This document shows positions 21,162 to 32,316 of a DNA stretch of 64,000 nucleotides, piece after piece. The stretch lies in the NCBI RefSeq assembly GCF_019279795.1, contig NC_056744.1:905255017-905319016 (forward strand), given 5' to 3'. Each line of letters starts with the position of its first letter. Position 1 is the stretch's first letter. The stretch is from Protopterus annectens (lineage: Eukaryota > Chordata > Ceratodontiformes > Protopteridae). The position numbers and the translations under genes were made by a program. A model generated the notes under the pieces. That model made no database searches. It worked only from the letters and a program-made list of their open reading frames with translations, and was not told the origin of the DNA.

Positions 21162-21544
21162 AGTACAGTTGTGTACCTACCATAAATGTAGATGTTAGAG
21201 TGTATTCACTGTTGCAGTCATTACTCTTGGGTTATCCTGCTGGCAGGCCACCCTCAGTCGGCCAGAATTCCAAAGTCTAGGTCCGGCGTCGGTTGCTGTC
21301 GCCTCTTCCCTGATGTAAGTGTGCCAGGGGTATAAAAGACGCAGACGCCATTTTCTTCAGTTTTTCTTGCCTCAGATGTCAGGTGCCTCCAAATTGGTAG
21401 GCTGAAAAATATGCCAATAAAAAACGCATGCACAAAAATAACATTTCCTTCATCTACAAGCAAATACACCAAATAGGCTGTATAGGATAGAGAAGTGCAG
21501 ATAAGTCCCAGCAAAGAAAAGGGGGATTGTGGGTGGGTAACCTG

Positions 21545-21650
21545 GACTGCAACAGTGAATACACTCTAACATCTACATTTATGGTAGGTACACAACTGTA
21601 CTATGTTAATCATGTTTCACTGTTGCAGTCATTACTCTTGGGTTGAATCC
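21545..21650. repeat. ICR of DIRS copy J
   Basis: Inverse of the left terminus (AACATCTACATTTATGGTAG, ending AACTGTAC) joined to TATGTTAATCATG and CACTGTTGCAGTCATTACTC. Confidence 0.75.
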
Positions 21651-21654
21651 CAGC

Positions 21655-23026
21655 ACTGAGGATGGGTGGCTGGGCTAAATAGGATTAGGAGAGGCTATGA
21701 GGCCCTGCAGAACTGCAGTGGCAAAGCCTATGGACTTAAAGAGGTAAGTGGTAGTGCTTTGTGAAAGTGTGCACTTAACTCCAAGTTGCAGCCTCTAAGA
21801 TATCTTTGGTTGGTATTCTTCTGAGGAAGGCTGCTGAAGTGGCTGCTGCTCTGGTGGAATGAGGCCTAATTCCCTTCGGCACTGATTTGCCATGTTGAAA
21901 ATAGCAGAAACGGATGCAATAGCCTATCCATTTAGAAATAGTCTGTTTTGAGATGGCCTTTCCTTGTGATCCTGCAGCATATGACACAAAGTTGCTCAGT
22001 CTTTCTGAAAGCTTTAGTTCTGTCCAAATAGAAGCGTAACTGCCTGTGTATGTCCAAAGAATGCAACATTTTCTCACCCTTGTTCTGTGGATTTGGGTAA
22101 AAGGTAGGCAAGTGAATGGTTTGGCTGAGGGCCATACTGGACACCACCTTAGGTGTAAATGTAGGGTTTGTTTTCAGAGAAATCCTGTCTTGATGAAAAA
22201 TGATAAAAGGTTCCACAGCCATGAGTGCTTGCAACTCCGAGACTCGTCTTGCAGAGGTCATTGCTAGGAGCAGAGCTGTTTTCCAGGATAATAATTTTAT
22301 ATCTGCTGTTGATGCTGGCTCGAAAGGAGGCAGTGTGAGTTTTTCCAAAACATAATTGAGGTCCCAGGCCAGAATTGGTGCTCTCTTTGGAGGCCTAATG
22401 TTTTTGGCCCCTCTGAGATGCTGCCTTAAAGGATGAGAAAAGATAGGTGGTTCCGTATTGTAATGGGCTGAAATGGCAGAGGCATGAATCTTAACTGATG
22501 AGAAAGAAGGACCTTTGTTCAGCATCTCAGTTAGGTATTGTAAAATCTGTGGGATATTTGGTACACAGGTGTCAATGCCTTGTTCCTGGTTCCAAGCACA
22601 AAATTTATTCCATTTTTCTGCATAAGATTTTCTGGTACTGGGCCTCCTGGCCTCCAAGATAACATCCATAACAGCTTTTGAAAGAGGAGTGTTCTGAATG
22701 GCTACATTATCCGCCATCCTGCCAGATTTAAGGTTCTGAGTTGGCTGTGCAGGATCTGATTGTTTTGTTGGGTCAGCAAGTGAGAAGTTTAAGGCAATAT
22801 CCATGCTGGACCTTGAGACAAGCTCTTTAGGATTGGGCACCAGTGCTGGCGTAGCCAGTCTGGTGCAATCAGTATCATTTTTGGCTTCTTGTCTGACCTT
22901 TAGGAGTACCCTGGAAAGGAGAGGCAGTGGAGGAAAGGCATATACTGTTAGATTTTTCCAGCAGAAGGATAGGACGTCCACTTTCCAAGCTTGCTTGTGA
23001 TAAATCCTTGTGCAAAATCTCTGCAA
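21655..23026 (-). pseudogene. DIRS tyrosine recombinase, copy J (longest open YR)
   Basis: The frame 21932-23026 (364 codons) is the longest uninterrupted YR reading here. It enters from the RT/RH extension (FCWKNLTVYAFPP), passes the YR N-terminus (KAVMDVILEARRPSTRK, PNIPQILQYLTEMLNKG, AWDLNYVLEKLTLPPFEP) and reaches the first catalytic Arg (MTSARRVSELQALM) and HRQLRFYLDRTKAF. A frameshift near 21940 moves the rest to frame 21775-22077. That frame has SKWIGYCIRFCY, PHSTRAAATSAAF (HxxR) and DILEAATW. The expected HTFTKHY with the nucleophilic Tyr is altered (CTLSQSTTTYLFKS-like). RT/RH and YR being in one frame is unlike copies I and K and reflects an indel. Confidence 0.75.
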
Positions 23027-24290
23027 TTAGCAGTTGTGAGGGGAGGCAAATAGATCTATGTCTGAGAATCCCCATTTCCTTGTTATCATGTTGAAGACTT
23101 GTGGATCCAGTTTCCATTCGTGGGGATCCGTGAGGTTTCTGCTTAGTTCGTCTGCCAGAGTATTTCTTTTTCCTGGCAGGAATTGTGCTTGCAGGTGAGC
23201 TTGAAAAGCCAATGCTGTGTCCCATAAGGTCATTGCTTGTCTGCAGAGGGGGTAGGAATGTGTACCTCCCTCCTTGTTTATGTATCACATGACCGTAGTA
23301 TTGTCTGTCTTTATCAGTAGCTGTCCTGGATGAAGCAGGTCCTTGAAAACTGTCAGGGCATTTTGAACAGCTAGCATCTCTTTTTGATTGATGTGAGGAT
23401 GCATCTGGTTTGCAGGCCATGTGCCCTGAATACATTTTCCTGCCATATGGGTCCCCCAGGCATAATCTGATGCATCTGTTGTTAGTGTCTGTCTGGCTGT
23501 GGGTAAACTGAATGGCAGACCCGTGTTGTGATGACAGGCTTCTGCCCACCATCGAAACTCCTGTTGCTGGCAGGGAATGAGTGCAATTACTGTCTCCAGG
23601 CTGTGGCAATGCTGAGTCCAAACACTTTTTAGATACCATTGTAGTTTCCTCATATGCAGTCTGGCATATGGAATTAGTAGAATGCAGGATGCCCTGAAAC
23701 CCAAGGCCTGCAAGATTTTCCTTGCAGATAAGTGGGTTTTGGTTGCCAATTTCTTGAAGTAAGAAGTCAGTTGCTTTTGTTTGTCTGGCGTGAGATAAGA
23801 CATCTGGGCAGTTGTATTTAAGCTTGCACCCAGGAATATTATCTCTTGAGAGGGCAGTAGTTTTGATTTCTTTTCGTTTACTGTGTACCCTAGGTCAATT
23901 AGTAATCTTTTTACAAACGCCAGATGCTTTAGAAGAATGTCTTTGTTCTCTGCTTGAATTAGGCAGTCGTCCAAGTAGGGATATATTTGAATTCCTCTGT
24001 CTGCAAAATGCAATTACTGGTGCCAGGCATTTTGTGAAGACCCTGGGCGCAGTAGATAAGCCAAAGGGCAGTGCTGAGAATTGGTAATGCATTGAGCCAG
24101 CTATGAATCTGAGGTATCTTCTGCAAGATTGTCCGATTGGGACATGCAGGTATGCCTCTTTTAGGTCCAAAGTTACGAGCCAAGCCTTCTTGCCCAGCAT
24201 GGGCAGTAGCTGCTGTAGAGTAACATCTTGAATTTTGGAACTTCCAGAAACGTATTTAGTATAGACAGGTCCAGTATTGGTCTCCAGGTT
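22875..24290 (-). pseudogene. DIRS RT and RNase H, copy J
   Basis: The frame 23285-24013 has an intact YPYLDDCL active site (codons at about 23966-23977), then LGYTVNEKKSKLLPSQEIIF, ILQALGFRASCILLIPYA and RNase H TDASDYAWGTHMAGK, NQKEMLAVQNAL and IKTDNTTVM, ending at a stop at 23285. RNase H continues in frame 23027-23233 (NTLADELSRN, SDIDLFASPHN). Upstream RT (23895-24200) gives LVTLDLKEAYLHVPIGQSC and FSALPFGLSTAPRVFTKC. Frameshifts separate the parts. With E it is one of two family-1 copies keeping YLDD. Confidence 0.8.
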
Positions 24291-24299
24291 TGAGTTTTT

Positions 24300-25150
24300 C
24301 TAATCATATCAACCAATTGGTTAAGTGATAGTTATTAGAACTATGGATGGCATAAAACATTTCCAAGTCCAGGAAATTAGAAATGAAGTTGTTAGTTACA
24401 TTAGACCCAAACTTGAGTAAGGAATGACAATATAGAAACCTTATAAGAAAACAAGCATGAGTAAACTGGAAAGGGTACAACAAAAATATACCAAGGACAT
24501 CCATGGATGTGACAATGTAAGTTATGAAAGACTAAAATATCTGAACTTGTTAGTGTCTCTTACAGATATTTAAGAGATCTTATTCAGAACTACTTCTGGG
24601 AATGTTTGGGGCCATCTCTCTCAACCTCTGAGCAAGAAATCTGGACAAAGCCATAAATAAAAGGGGGTCAAAGGCCCCAAAATAGGGCTAACTTTTTAAA
24701 TAACGGTCTTACAAACTTAGAAAACTGATAGAATAACATATTTTGCATTAACATGAATTTTTCTGAATGGTATGAAGACTGAAACTTAAATGTCAGTTAT
24801 TTTCTAACATGAATCTTTAATGATTTATCACTAATTTGCCAGAAAACCACAATTTTTTAAAAACAGACCAAAAATATGAGGCAAAAATATGAACATTCTG
24901 CGAAATCTGTACCGCTGAGTGGTATGGTTTGTGGTTATCAAAATGTAGTGCACAATCAGACAATGTAGAAGATTCTATGGGAATGAAGTGTACCAATTGC
25001 TTCTCTGATAGAACAGCTGATGCATGGAATAGACTACCAAATTACTTAAAAGCAAGCACTAGTTTAGATTTTTTAACAGCCTGGACACTTGTAAGAACAA
25101 CGGTTTTGGTATATTGACAAGTTAGAACGGCATTAATGCTCGTGCTTGAA
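24300..25150 (+). mobile_element. L2-like LINE 3' fragment
   Basis: Plus-strand translation near 24450-24560 gives KLERVQQKYTKDIHG and YERLKYLNLLVS. The frame 24929-25117 gives FSDRTADAWNRLPNYLKAS, which is the typical C-terminal end of LINE ORF2 proteins of the CR1/L2/Jockey group. Between them the frame is broken and A/T-rich. It is not the CR1 type of copies 1-4, whose C-terminus reads differently. The exact family is not identified. Confidence 0.55.
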
Positions 25151-26262
25151 ATATTTGTAAGTACGTATGTAAGCGGCCCCTGACTGCCTTCAGAATCCAT
25201 CAGTCTGGTAACCTCAGGGCTGCTGTAAGGGCCTCCTGACGAAACCTTCGTGATACCCCCAAATTCAGTGGGCCATCCCTGCTGCATGGATGGCATCCAT
25301 TGTGTTTACTCCTCTGCTATGGGGACAAACCTTTGAAGGAGCTTCCAGGAACAACTGTTGCAGGTTCTTCCCCTTTCTGGTTCCTACAGAAGATTCACTG
25401 AGGAGTAGCCAAACAGTCCCATGACAGGCAGCATCTTCTTCTCCTGCTCACTTCTGGTCAATGTGTCCCTAACCTTGGGCCCAAAAAGAAAGGAACCAAA
25501 GGGGGCGTTAATAAAAGGACGCCTTGCAGCAATCAGCAAAGTGAGCAAGATAGTTCAAAGTCCTCATTGCACAGGTGGTTGAGGCATAACAATGCTTCCC
25601 CAAATCAGTCCAAAGCCAGAGATTCCCTATCTGGGGGTTGACCCAAGGAACTCTCTTCAGTGATGTCCTTTTAGTGGCTGCTGCCAACCACAACAGCATC
25701 CAGAGCCAGAACTTTACTTCAATCTTGCCAGTCCTTTTTTTTGGGGGGGGGGGCAATATTGTCTCACTGCTTGGGAGATCAGTTCAAATATTTCAGGCTC
25801 CTTCCATGCCCTCCGGGACAACAGGTCAAACAGAACATCTGGAGGGAGGACCACCCAGGACATGGATGGGCCCCATCCCAAAAGCCTCCAGAAAAAATGA
25901 CTATGCAGTAGATAGGGCTTCAGCAGTCCATCCTGGCCTTGGCAAAGTAGCACCAAAAAGTCTCAACAAGCATCATCAATCGCAGGGAGATTTTGGGGAC
26001 TCTCCTCTCTCTCTCTCCTTATCCTCGGTCAGGGAGTCTTCTGGACAGTCCAGGAGCTTCCTCTTGAACTGCATCTTGCCCGAATCCTCCCACCCTAGAG
26101 AATCCAGATTGGGGGGGGGGGGCAGCAGATGCCTTAAAGGAAGGGCAGACAGGAGGCCACTCAGGGAGAGCTGCCAAGAACAGGTTGAAACGCATCCACA
26201 ACTGCAAAAGTCAAATAAGAGGAACACTGGCTGAACCTGACCATGCCTTCCACTGACAGGAG
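25150..26262 (-). pseudogene. DIRS gag remnant
   Basis: Minus-strand reading near 25465-25500 gives ASFINAPFGS and FLFGPKV, the gag signature seen as KAKLLDAPLQNDVLFG in family 1. The frame 25508-25756 contains LGKHCYASTTCAMRTLNYLAHF, paralleling RWGKKVYTSATLAMRALNCQFH (cited as short matches GKHCYAS and AMRTLNY). Bases 25960-26262 would be the N-terminal half but show no zinc array. A run of G at 25744-25752 and another at 26111-26121 break frames. It is probably the end of an old DIRS cut by element D. Confidence 0.5.
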
Positions 26263-26584
26263 AAAAGTATAACTGTGTAAAATCTTACAGAACAGTTGAT
26301 ATCTTTCTCTTCACTGTTGCAGTAATCATCATGAAAGGGATGTCCTGCCCTGGGCAGCCTAACAGTCGGCCAGTATAAAAAGACTAGAGAGCTCTTGCAA
26401 GCGCCATACGTCAAATTTATGCTGCCTGCACAGAATGTAGCGCATAAAAAGGATGTACAGATGCAACTACCTAGAACTGAATTGCCCCGGCAGAGAACAG
26501 TCACCACAGGACAAAGGGGCACATGCACATGCAGAAGGAAAAAATGCAGAACAAATGCAGAACAAACAAGGGGGGACAGAGTGA

Positions 26585-26690
26585 ATATTGCAATAGTGAA
26601 GGGAAGAACATCTACTGCTGTGATAAGATTTTACACAATTGTACTATGTTCTGCTATAATCAATGTTGCAGTATTTGTCATAGAAGGGAG
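26585..26690. repeat. ICR of DIRS D
   Basis: GATAAGATTTTACACAATTGTAC is the approximate inverse of the left end at 26264-26290. It is joined to TATGTTCTGCTATAATCAATG and TTGCAGTATTTGTCATAG, which parallels TTGCAGTAATCATCATG near 26319. The TGTACTATGTTC junction is identical to family 1. Confidence 0.6.
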
Positions 26691-26699
26691 AGTAAAAAA

Positions 26700-27440
26700 A
26701 GATCAAGAAACAGAATGAGAAGTGGAAGGTTGAGAAAAGCCCTCAACAAACCCACATAAAATGGTTTCAGCAAAACCTGCTCTGACCCTAGAAAACATAT
26801 GCAACTTAAAGGTCTGCACTGAAAAACCAAGTAGCAGCTCAGAAGCAGACAGATTTGCCATGAAAAGAACAACAAAAGGAAATGGCCTTAGACATCCAGG
26901 AGGAGATGGCTAGCTTAGAAACAGCCAGACCCAAAAACATGAGATGAAAGGAAACTAAAAGCTAAATCACACTTACAAACAGTCCTACGTTTACCCAAAC
27001 AGTACCCGAGCTATCTATGCAAAACCAAGGTATGCAGGATCATCTCACCTGCAGACTGAGAAGGGAAAAAGGAGGGGAGTACAGACTAATTCAAGGGCAA
27101 CTCATTTACTACCCTGGGCATAAAAGGAGGATTAATACGAAAGGACACACTTGTAGGTTTTCTTAGAGGCCTAATATGCAGGACTCCTTTAAGAAATTGT
27201 TGGACCTCAAAATGAGAAGTCAATGGAGGATTCAAGGGCAGACAAGCAGAAATGGCTGGCAAATTGGTCTTCACAAAGAAAGGGCCAAGCCCGACTAGAA
27301 CAACTCACAAATAAGGACAAGAGGGACCACCACTAAAAAAGGGTCCTGGTTACGAGCATGTCACCAAACCGAAAATCTTTTCCATATAGACATAGGATTT
27401 TCTGGTTGAGGGTTTCCTTGCCTCCTGTAAAACCCTGAGC
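26700..27440 (-). pseudogene. DIRS D tyrosine recombinase remnant
   Basis: The frame 27086-27274 reads ISACLPLNPPLTSHFEVQQF, LKGVLHIRPLRKPT and then directly FRINPPFMPRVVNELPLN. In copies I and J those two YR segments are separated by about 80 residues that include the first catalytic Arg (SARRVSEL). The D gene therefore carries a large internal deletion that happens to keep the frame. The N-terminal ARRPSTRK region is visible near 27390-27425 in another frame. The C-terminal part (26700-27080) is too degraded to place the HxxR and Tyr. Confidence 0.55.
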
Positions 27441-27447
27441 ACGTCCC

Positions 27448-29208
27448 TCAAAAAAAGAGGTGCTTGAAAGGGATCAAAATCCTATCACCCACAATGTCAG
27501 TTGCAGAGTGGACAAGTGTGGATAAGTGGCCCCTTGTCCTGTGTGAATAGACCAACAGGTAGTGATGAATGCCCCTGGCCAGATGTATTAAGAGGAGGAA
27601 CCAGTGCTGTCTCAGCCAAAACAAAGTCACTAGCAAGATTTGAGGAGTCCAGCTGAATCTTCTGTAGGACTCTTGGAAGTAGAGGAAGTGGAGGGAAAGC
27701 ATAGAGACTCCTCCCCTTCCAAGGATAAGGCATCCATTTTCCACACCAGATAGCATGACACTCTGTAATAGAAGACAGGAAGCTGCCTGTTTAGAGGGGA
27801 GGCAAAAGGATCTATATGAGGAATACCCCACCAATTTACAATGTCCAGAAACAAGCCTCTGTAAAGCATCCATTCGTGAGCCTGTGTTTTGGACCTGAGA
27901 GAGTCTGCTACTGGATTGTGCTCTGAAGGAATATATACTGCCTGAAGAGAGTTAATTGATAAGAAACAGCCACTTCTCAAGCCTGAAGCTCCATCCTGAA
28001 GAGGAGCATCATGCACCCTGCTTGTTAACAGTACAGTAATGTGGTATGTCGTCTGTGTACACCTTCAAGAGGCCTGGAGAGAACATAAGGAGAAAAGCCT
28101 TAAGGGCCAGAAATAGAGCTCTCATCTCTTTGATGTTGATATGGTTTGACATCTGATGGGAAGGCCAAATACCCTGATCCTTCAAGTAACTAAGAGAAGC
28201 TTCCAAACCATGTCTGAAGCATCTGTGAACAGTTCTTGAGAAGGGACTGGAGGTTGAAAGGGCAGCCCTGGTTTGACAGTGAACTGTTGAATCCACTATT
28301 CAAATTCCATAAGACAAGGAAGAAAGGTGCACTGAAATTCAGAGGGTGAAGATGCTGCAGCCAAACTGACCTGAGATGCCACTGAAGCTTCTGCATATGC
28401 AGACTGGTAAGTAAAATCACTGGAACAGAAGAGGCCCAGAGGGCCTAAAGAAACTTCCTGGATGGCATGGCAGTCAGAGGAAGAAAAGACTCCACAAAAA
28501 AAAAAAAAACATGATCCTGAGAGGGAGTCAAGACAGACTTTTGGAAGTTGATGGTGAACTGCAGATCCTGTAACAATCGACCAGGAGAAGACACGTGAAG
28601 CAATAGGTCACCTAGGTAAAGAAAAATCTGAATGTCTGGGAGCCTGCAGAAGGCAATCAAAGGAGCTAGGCATTTTGTGAATACCCTTGGGGCAGTAGAG
28701 AGGCCAAACGTCAAAGCAGGGAACTGAAAATGAGAGGAAAACACAGAGAAATGTAAAAACGTCCCAAAGAGAGGGTGAACAGAGGCAAAGGTAAGTATCT
28801 TTCTGATCTAAGGACACCAGAAAAGCCTGGCGTAATGAGAGGAAACGGAGTCTGAAGAGTAGGCATCTGAAAAGAATGGATCTCAAGAAGGGTGTTGAGC
28901 CAGGAGAGATTCAAAATAGGTCTCCAAGTACCCTCCCTTTTGAGGAGCTTGGAATAAAAATCCCTTTCCAAATGGGAAGGGGGAGAGGCTGAATGGTCCA
29001 TTGGTTCAACAGGGGACCCTAGAACCGCCAAGAAATGAGGAAGTTGCTCTAAAGGAGGTTGAGGTATCCATGAAAAGGGAGGGAGAGATTTCCATACCAT
29101 GAAGTAACCCTGACGGATGACAGAAGGACCCCAAGAGTCTGAAGTGATGAGGCTTCAATCTGGAAAAGGGAGAGACAAAGTAACCTGGTCTAAAAGAATG
29201 GGGGGGGT
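27448..29208 (-). pseudogene. DIRS D RT and RNase H
   Basis: RT: frame 28711-29100 has ERDFYSKLLKREGTWRPIL and LNLSWLNTLLEIHSFQMPTL. Frame 28445-28744 has FQFPALTFGLSTAPRVFTKC and an active site reading YLGD in place of YLDD. RNase H: frames 28009-28296 and 27630-28016 give MSNHINIKEMRALFLALKAF, a TDD motif, PVADSLRSK and the extension WWGIPHIDPFASPLN. The tail frame 27497-27733 gives SLYAFPPLPLLPRVL. Frames are broken throughout. Domain order is the same as in family 1, although sequence similarity is much lower. Confidence 0.7.
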
Positions 29209-29987
29209 ATTTATTTGACATCTGTTGACCAGGTTTAGTCCAGCTGGGGCGGAGCTCTTTTTCACATACACAGCTACATGACTAATGAAGTACATATAAC
29301 AACATAGCTACATACACAATAGTTACTAAGGGTAAAATTAAGCATACAATAATAAACAAAGAATCAAAATGAATAAGTACATCACGGTGGAATACATAGT
29401 CAAAAATGTACATACATCAGCAGAATTTACATTCATCATCAGTTCGGCTAAAAAGCTGCAGAGGGTAGAATTAGTAAGGGTAATGTAGTGAAACTAGTGG
29501 AAAAGAAGAGGAGTGGGGAGGTACGTGTACGGAAGAAGAGTGTGAGGCAAGACGGCAGAGGGGAATAAGGTTAATCGGAGGGATGATTGCACCGACATAG
29601 CCATATATTGCTTAGGTGGGTTTTTTTTTTTTTTTACAGCATTTCTGAACTAGTGTTTAGGTGTAGTATTTCGAATTTCCAAAGGAAGTTTATTCCAGCT
29701 CTCAGCTGGGGAATAGCTGTATAGGTTCTTGCCAATTTTGACTTTTTGGCTTGTATATAGTGAGGAGATGTTGTTCTGCGTTCCGAAGTGTTCTAAGTGG
29801 GGAGTAGGGGGAGATTATAGAGGTAATACTGGGACAGAAAAAGGGCTGGGTACAGTACAGAATGAATTATCTGAAGCTGTGGGAGAAGGTCGTGTGGAAA
29901 CTAACTAGTTTAGTTTCCCCGAGTGCTAGGCAGTGATGGGAATAGTAAGGGAGTTTTGCAGCAAATTTGGCCATCTTATTGTAAGCG

Positions 29988-30167
29988 TTCGATTCTCAGC
30001 TAAAGTGTCTTCTGTGTTGAGGCATACGTGAATGGGGCGTGCCTTCGTTGAAGGTTGTGTCAGGGCTGGTAACCCGGTACGTAAAAATCCACTACCAATC
30101 ATTAGCGGACCGGAGTTCTGCTGTGGCGACCCCTAACCGGGAAAAGCCGAAAGACACAAACAAACAA
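29988..30167 (+). mobile_element. SINE copy a, with target duplication
   Basis: Flanked by a perfect 10-bp direct repeat ATTGTAAGCG at 29978-29987 and 30168-30177. The insert starts at the box-B-like TTCGATTC of the tRNA-like head, so it is 5' truncated. It ends with GTTCTGCTGTGGCGACCCCT, AACCGGGAAAAGCCGAAAGA and a short ACAAA repeat. I know this tail type from fish SINEs and LINEs. It is shared with SINE b (33604-33864). Confidence 0.85.
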
Positions 30168-30449
30168 ATTGTAAGCGGACTCTAGTTTAGAGAGAAGTGT
30201 GGTTTGTAAGTTGGTAAGAATTCTTAAGAGCCATAGAGGAGGGTTGGAATAGGTAGGCATGGGCTAGGGCTGTCTTGGCTTTACTGAATAAGATTTTGTT
30301 CCTGTAGAGGAGTTCAAGGTTTTGGTGAGTTTTTATCATGTTATTAAGAACATGTAGGTCAAATGTCAGCTGTTCGTCAGTAACTCCAAGAAGTTTGGTG
30401 CAATTTTCAATAATAATCCCAAGAAGTTTGGTGCGAGTTTCAACTGTGA

Positions 30450-31342
30450 TAGGTGTATTGTTAAGGGAAGCGATGGAAAGGGTTAAAGATGATTCATAAT
30501 TTTAGGGATGAAGAGCAAAAGTTTAGTCTTCTTTGGGTTTAGAATTGGGTGGTTCTGTTTGAGCCAGTTTTCGATAGACAAGGAGTTAGAGTGAAGTATG
30601 TAGAGGAGAGTGGGTATTGGTAATGATGTCTGTGGAGTCATTGGCATATTGTACCAGTGACTACAGTGGTGTTGAGGTAGATGGCCGATTGGTGAAAACA
30701 TTAAATAGTAGTGGGCCCAGTACAGAACCTTGGGGAACCCTCATATTCATAGAAGTTCAGGGTAGATAGCAGAGAGATATTTAACAGATTGGAAACGATT
30801 ACTGAGGTAGCTGGAAAACCAGGAGATAGTAGAAGTAGATGGGTTTAGTTCAGAGAGTTTATTTAAAAGGAGGGGGTGAGTGACTGTGTCAAAAGCCTTA
30901 GAGAGACTGAGAAAGAGGCAACAGACTAATTTATTCTGATCTCTGGCTTGTGAGATGGTGTTAATGAAGGAAATGAGGGCAGTAGAGGTGTTATAACCTT
31001 GGTGAAAGCCATGCTGGGTGGGGGTGATTAAGTTTTCTTGTATGAAGTATTATCAGATTTGTGTACACATTTTTCCAAGACTTCAGAGAGGCGATAGAAT
31101 TGCAATGGGCCTAAAGTTGTAGAGTTCAGTACAGTTGCCTCCTTTATGTATGGGTAGGGTGTAGATTTTTTTCCAAATAGTAGGGACTTTAGCTTCAGTA
31201 ATGGACCTGTTAATGAGAATAGATAATGGGAAGGGCAAGAGGGTTGGCTGCTTTCTGAAAAAAGAGTGGAGGAAGACCATCTGTTGAGGGGGAGCAGGGA
31301 TTTGATGTAGTTAGTGGATACAGTATTTATGGAGAAGGTCAA
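30450..31342 (-). pseudogene. L2-like LINE RT domain
   Basis: The frame 31028-31342 contains WSSSTLFSESSQPS and PYIKEATVLN, with LYNFRPIAILSPL in a neighbouring frame (the LINE fingers motif NYRPIS). Near 30870-30960 KAFDTVTHPLLLNK-like sequence is legible across frames. The frame 30483-30701 has SIENWLKQNHPILNPKKTKLLLF (cited in part: NPKKTKLLLF), the usual segment after the active site. Multiple frameshifts. Confidence 0.6.
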
Positions 31343-31791
31343 GAAGGTGTTGGAGGGTTTAAGAGAGTTGATGTTAGGATGGTTAATTTGCTGATGTCTA
31401 TAAAATAGGAGTTAAAGTTAGTGGGAGTTTGAAGAGGTGTATTTGAGGGTTGGGTTGGGTTGGGGTAAGGAGGGGTTTCTGGATGAAGGATTTGGTTAAT
31501 TGTATGCCAGATGTTCCTTGGGTTATTTAGGTGCGACTCAGGAGGGTTTGTGTAGTAGTTTCTCTTATCAGCGGTGATGGCTTTCTTAGCAAGGCTGTGT
31601 AGTTGTCTATACAGTTGGAGGTGGGAGGGAAGTTTGGTTTTAGTCCAGAGCTTCCAGGTTTTATCCCTCTGAGCCATTAGAGAATGGGTGGGGTTCGTTA
31701 GCCAGGGTGATATGATTGTTTTTATTCTAATGTTGCATATAGGTGCTAGTGAGTTAAGTATGTTAAGGAATATGTTAATTCCAATACAGCT

Positions 31792-32260
31792 TCATAAAAA
31801 AGTAACTGTCTGAGGAATGACCAGTTGATCCTTGAAAGATAGCAGTTTAAATTTGTTGGAGTTAAAGTCCGTTAATCTGCGACATGCACTGATCTTATGT
31901 GGTCTACACATGTGAGGAGTAAAACGGACGGTGATTGGGCAATGGACACCAAGAGTTTCTGGGAAGTGATACTTCTGGGGGTGAGATACTAGAATCCAAT
32001 CAAGACTAGAGGAATGATTAGAAGATTTGGTAGTATAAGTAGGTGTGGATATTAGCTGGGTGAAACCATGTAGATTAATGGAGGAGGGAGATTCAGAGGA
32101 GAGGGTTAACCACTTAATGTTAACATCTCCCAAGAGGATAGTTTCATTGGGGAGGTCTTTGGTGAGTGAGGAAAGGATACTTGCTAGTGCTGAGATGTTG
32201 TCGCATGGTGGTATGTAGACTGCAGCTATGTTAAATGAGAAGCGAGTACTTAATGTACAG
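31792..32260 (-). pseudogene. L2-like LINE AP-endonuclease fragment
   Basis: The frame 31792-32133 begins GDVNIKWL and contains SSSLDWILVSH and ETLGVHCPITVRF. These are the C-terminal endonuclease motifs GDFN, SxLDxIL and the S/CDH-like end; here HCP stands where SDH is usual. Upstream sequence adds AAVYIPP. The N-terminal endonuclease half is missing. Confidence 0.6.
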
Positions 32261-32316
32261 TTTGCTATAAGAAATTATCAAACATTTTATTTTAACTTGT
32301 ATATAAGATATTATAA

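Larger units (their letters stand above)
21162..24290 (-). mobile_element. DIRS copy J, 3' two-thirds (truncated)
   Basis: Family-1 DIRS on the minus strand: left ITR 21162-21372, ICR 21545-21650, YR about 21655-22690, RNase H about 22690-23500 and RT about 23500-24290. The element stops inside the RT fingers at about 24290, where an L2-like LINE 3' fragment begins; gag and the 5' ITR are absent. Its CRE has decayed to TGATGTAA (21310-21317) while TATAAAAG is kept at 21331-21338. Confidence 0.85.

Noticed and set aside
22875..23639. Minus-strand frame of 254 codons parallel to RNase H of copy J
   Set aside because: It is the alternate frame of RT/RH (similar alternate frames occur at 7687-8412 and 16561-17310) and contains no RT or RNase H motif in that frame. 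The match between copies follows from DNA homology.
24300..25150. Host exon (frame with WNRLPNYLKAS)
   Set aside because: The motif is the common C-terminal end of LINE ORF2 proteins and the surrounding frames are broken.
25638..26234. Plus-strand open frame of 198 codons
   Set aside because: It lies antisense to the DIRS gag remnant, has no domain, and includes poly-G-derived glycine runs. Treated as a shadow frame.
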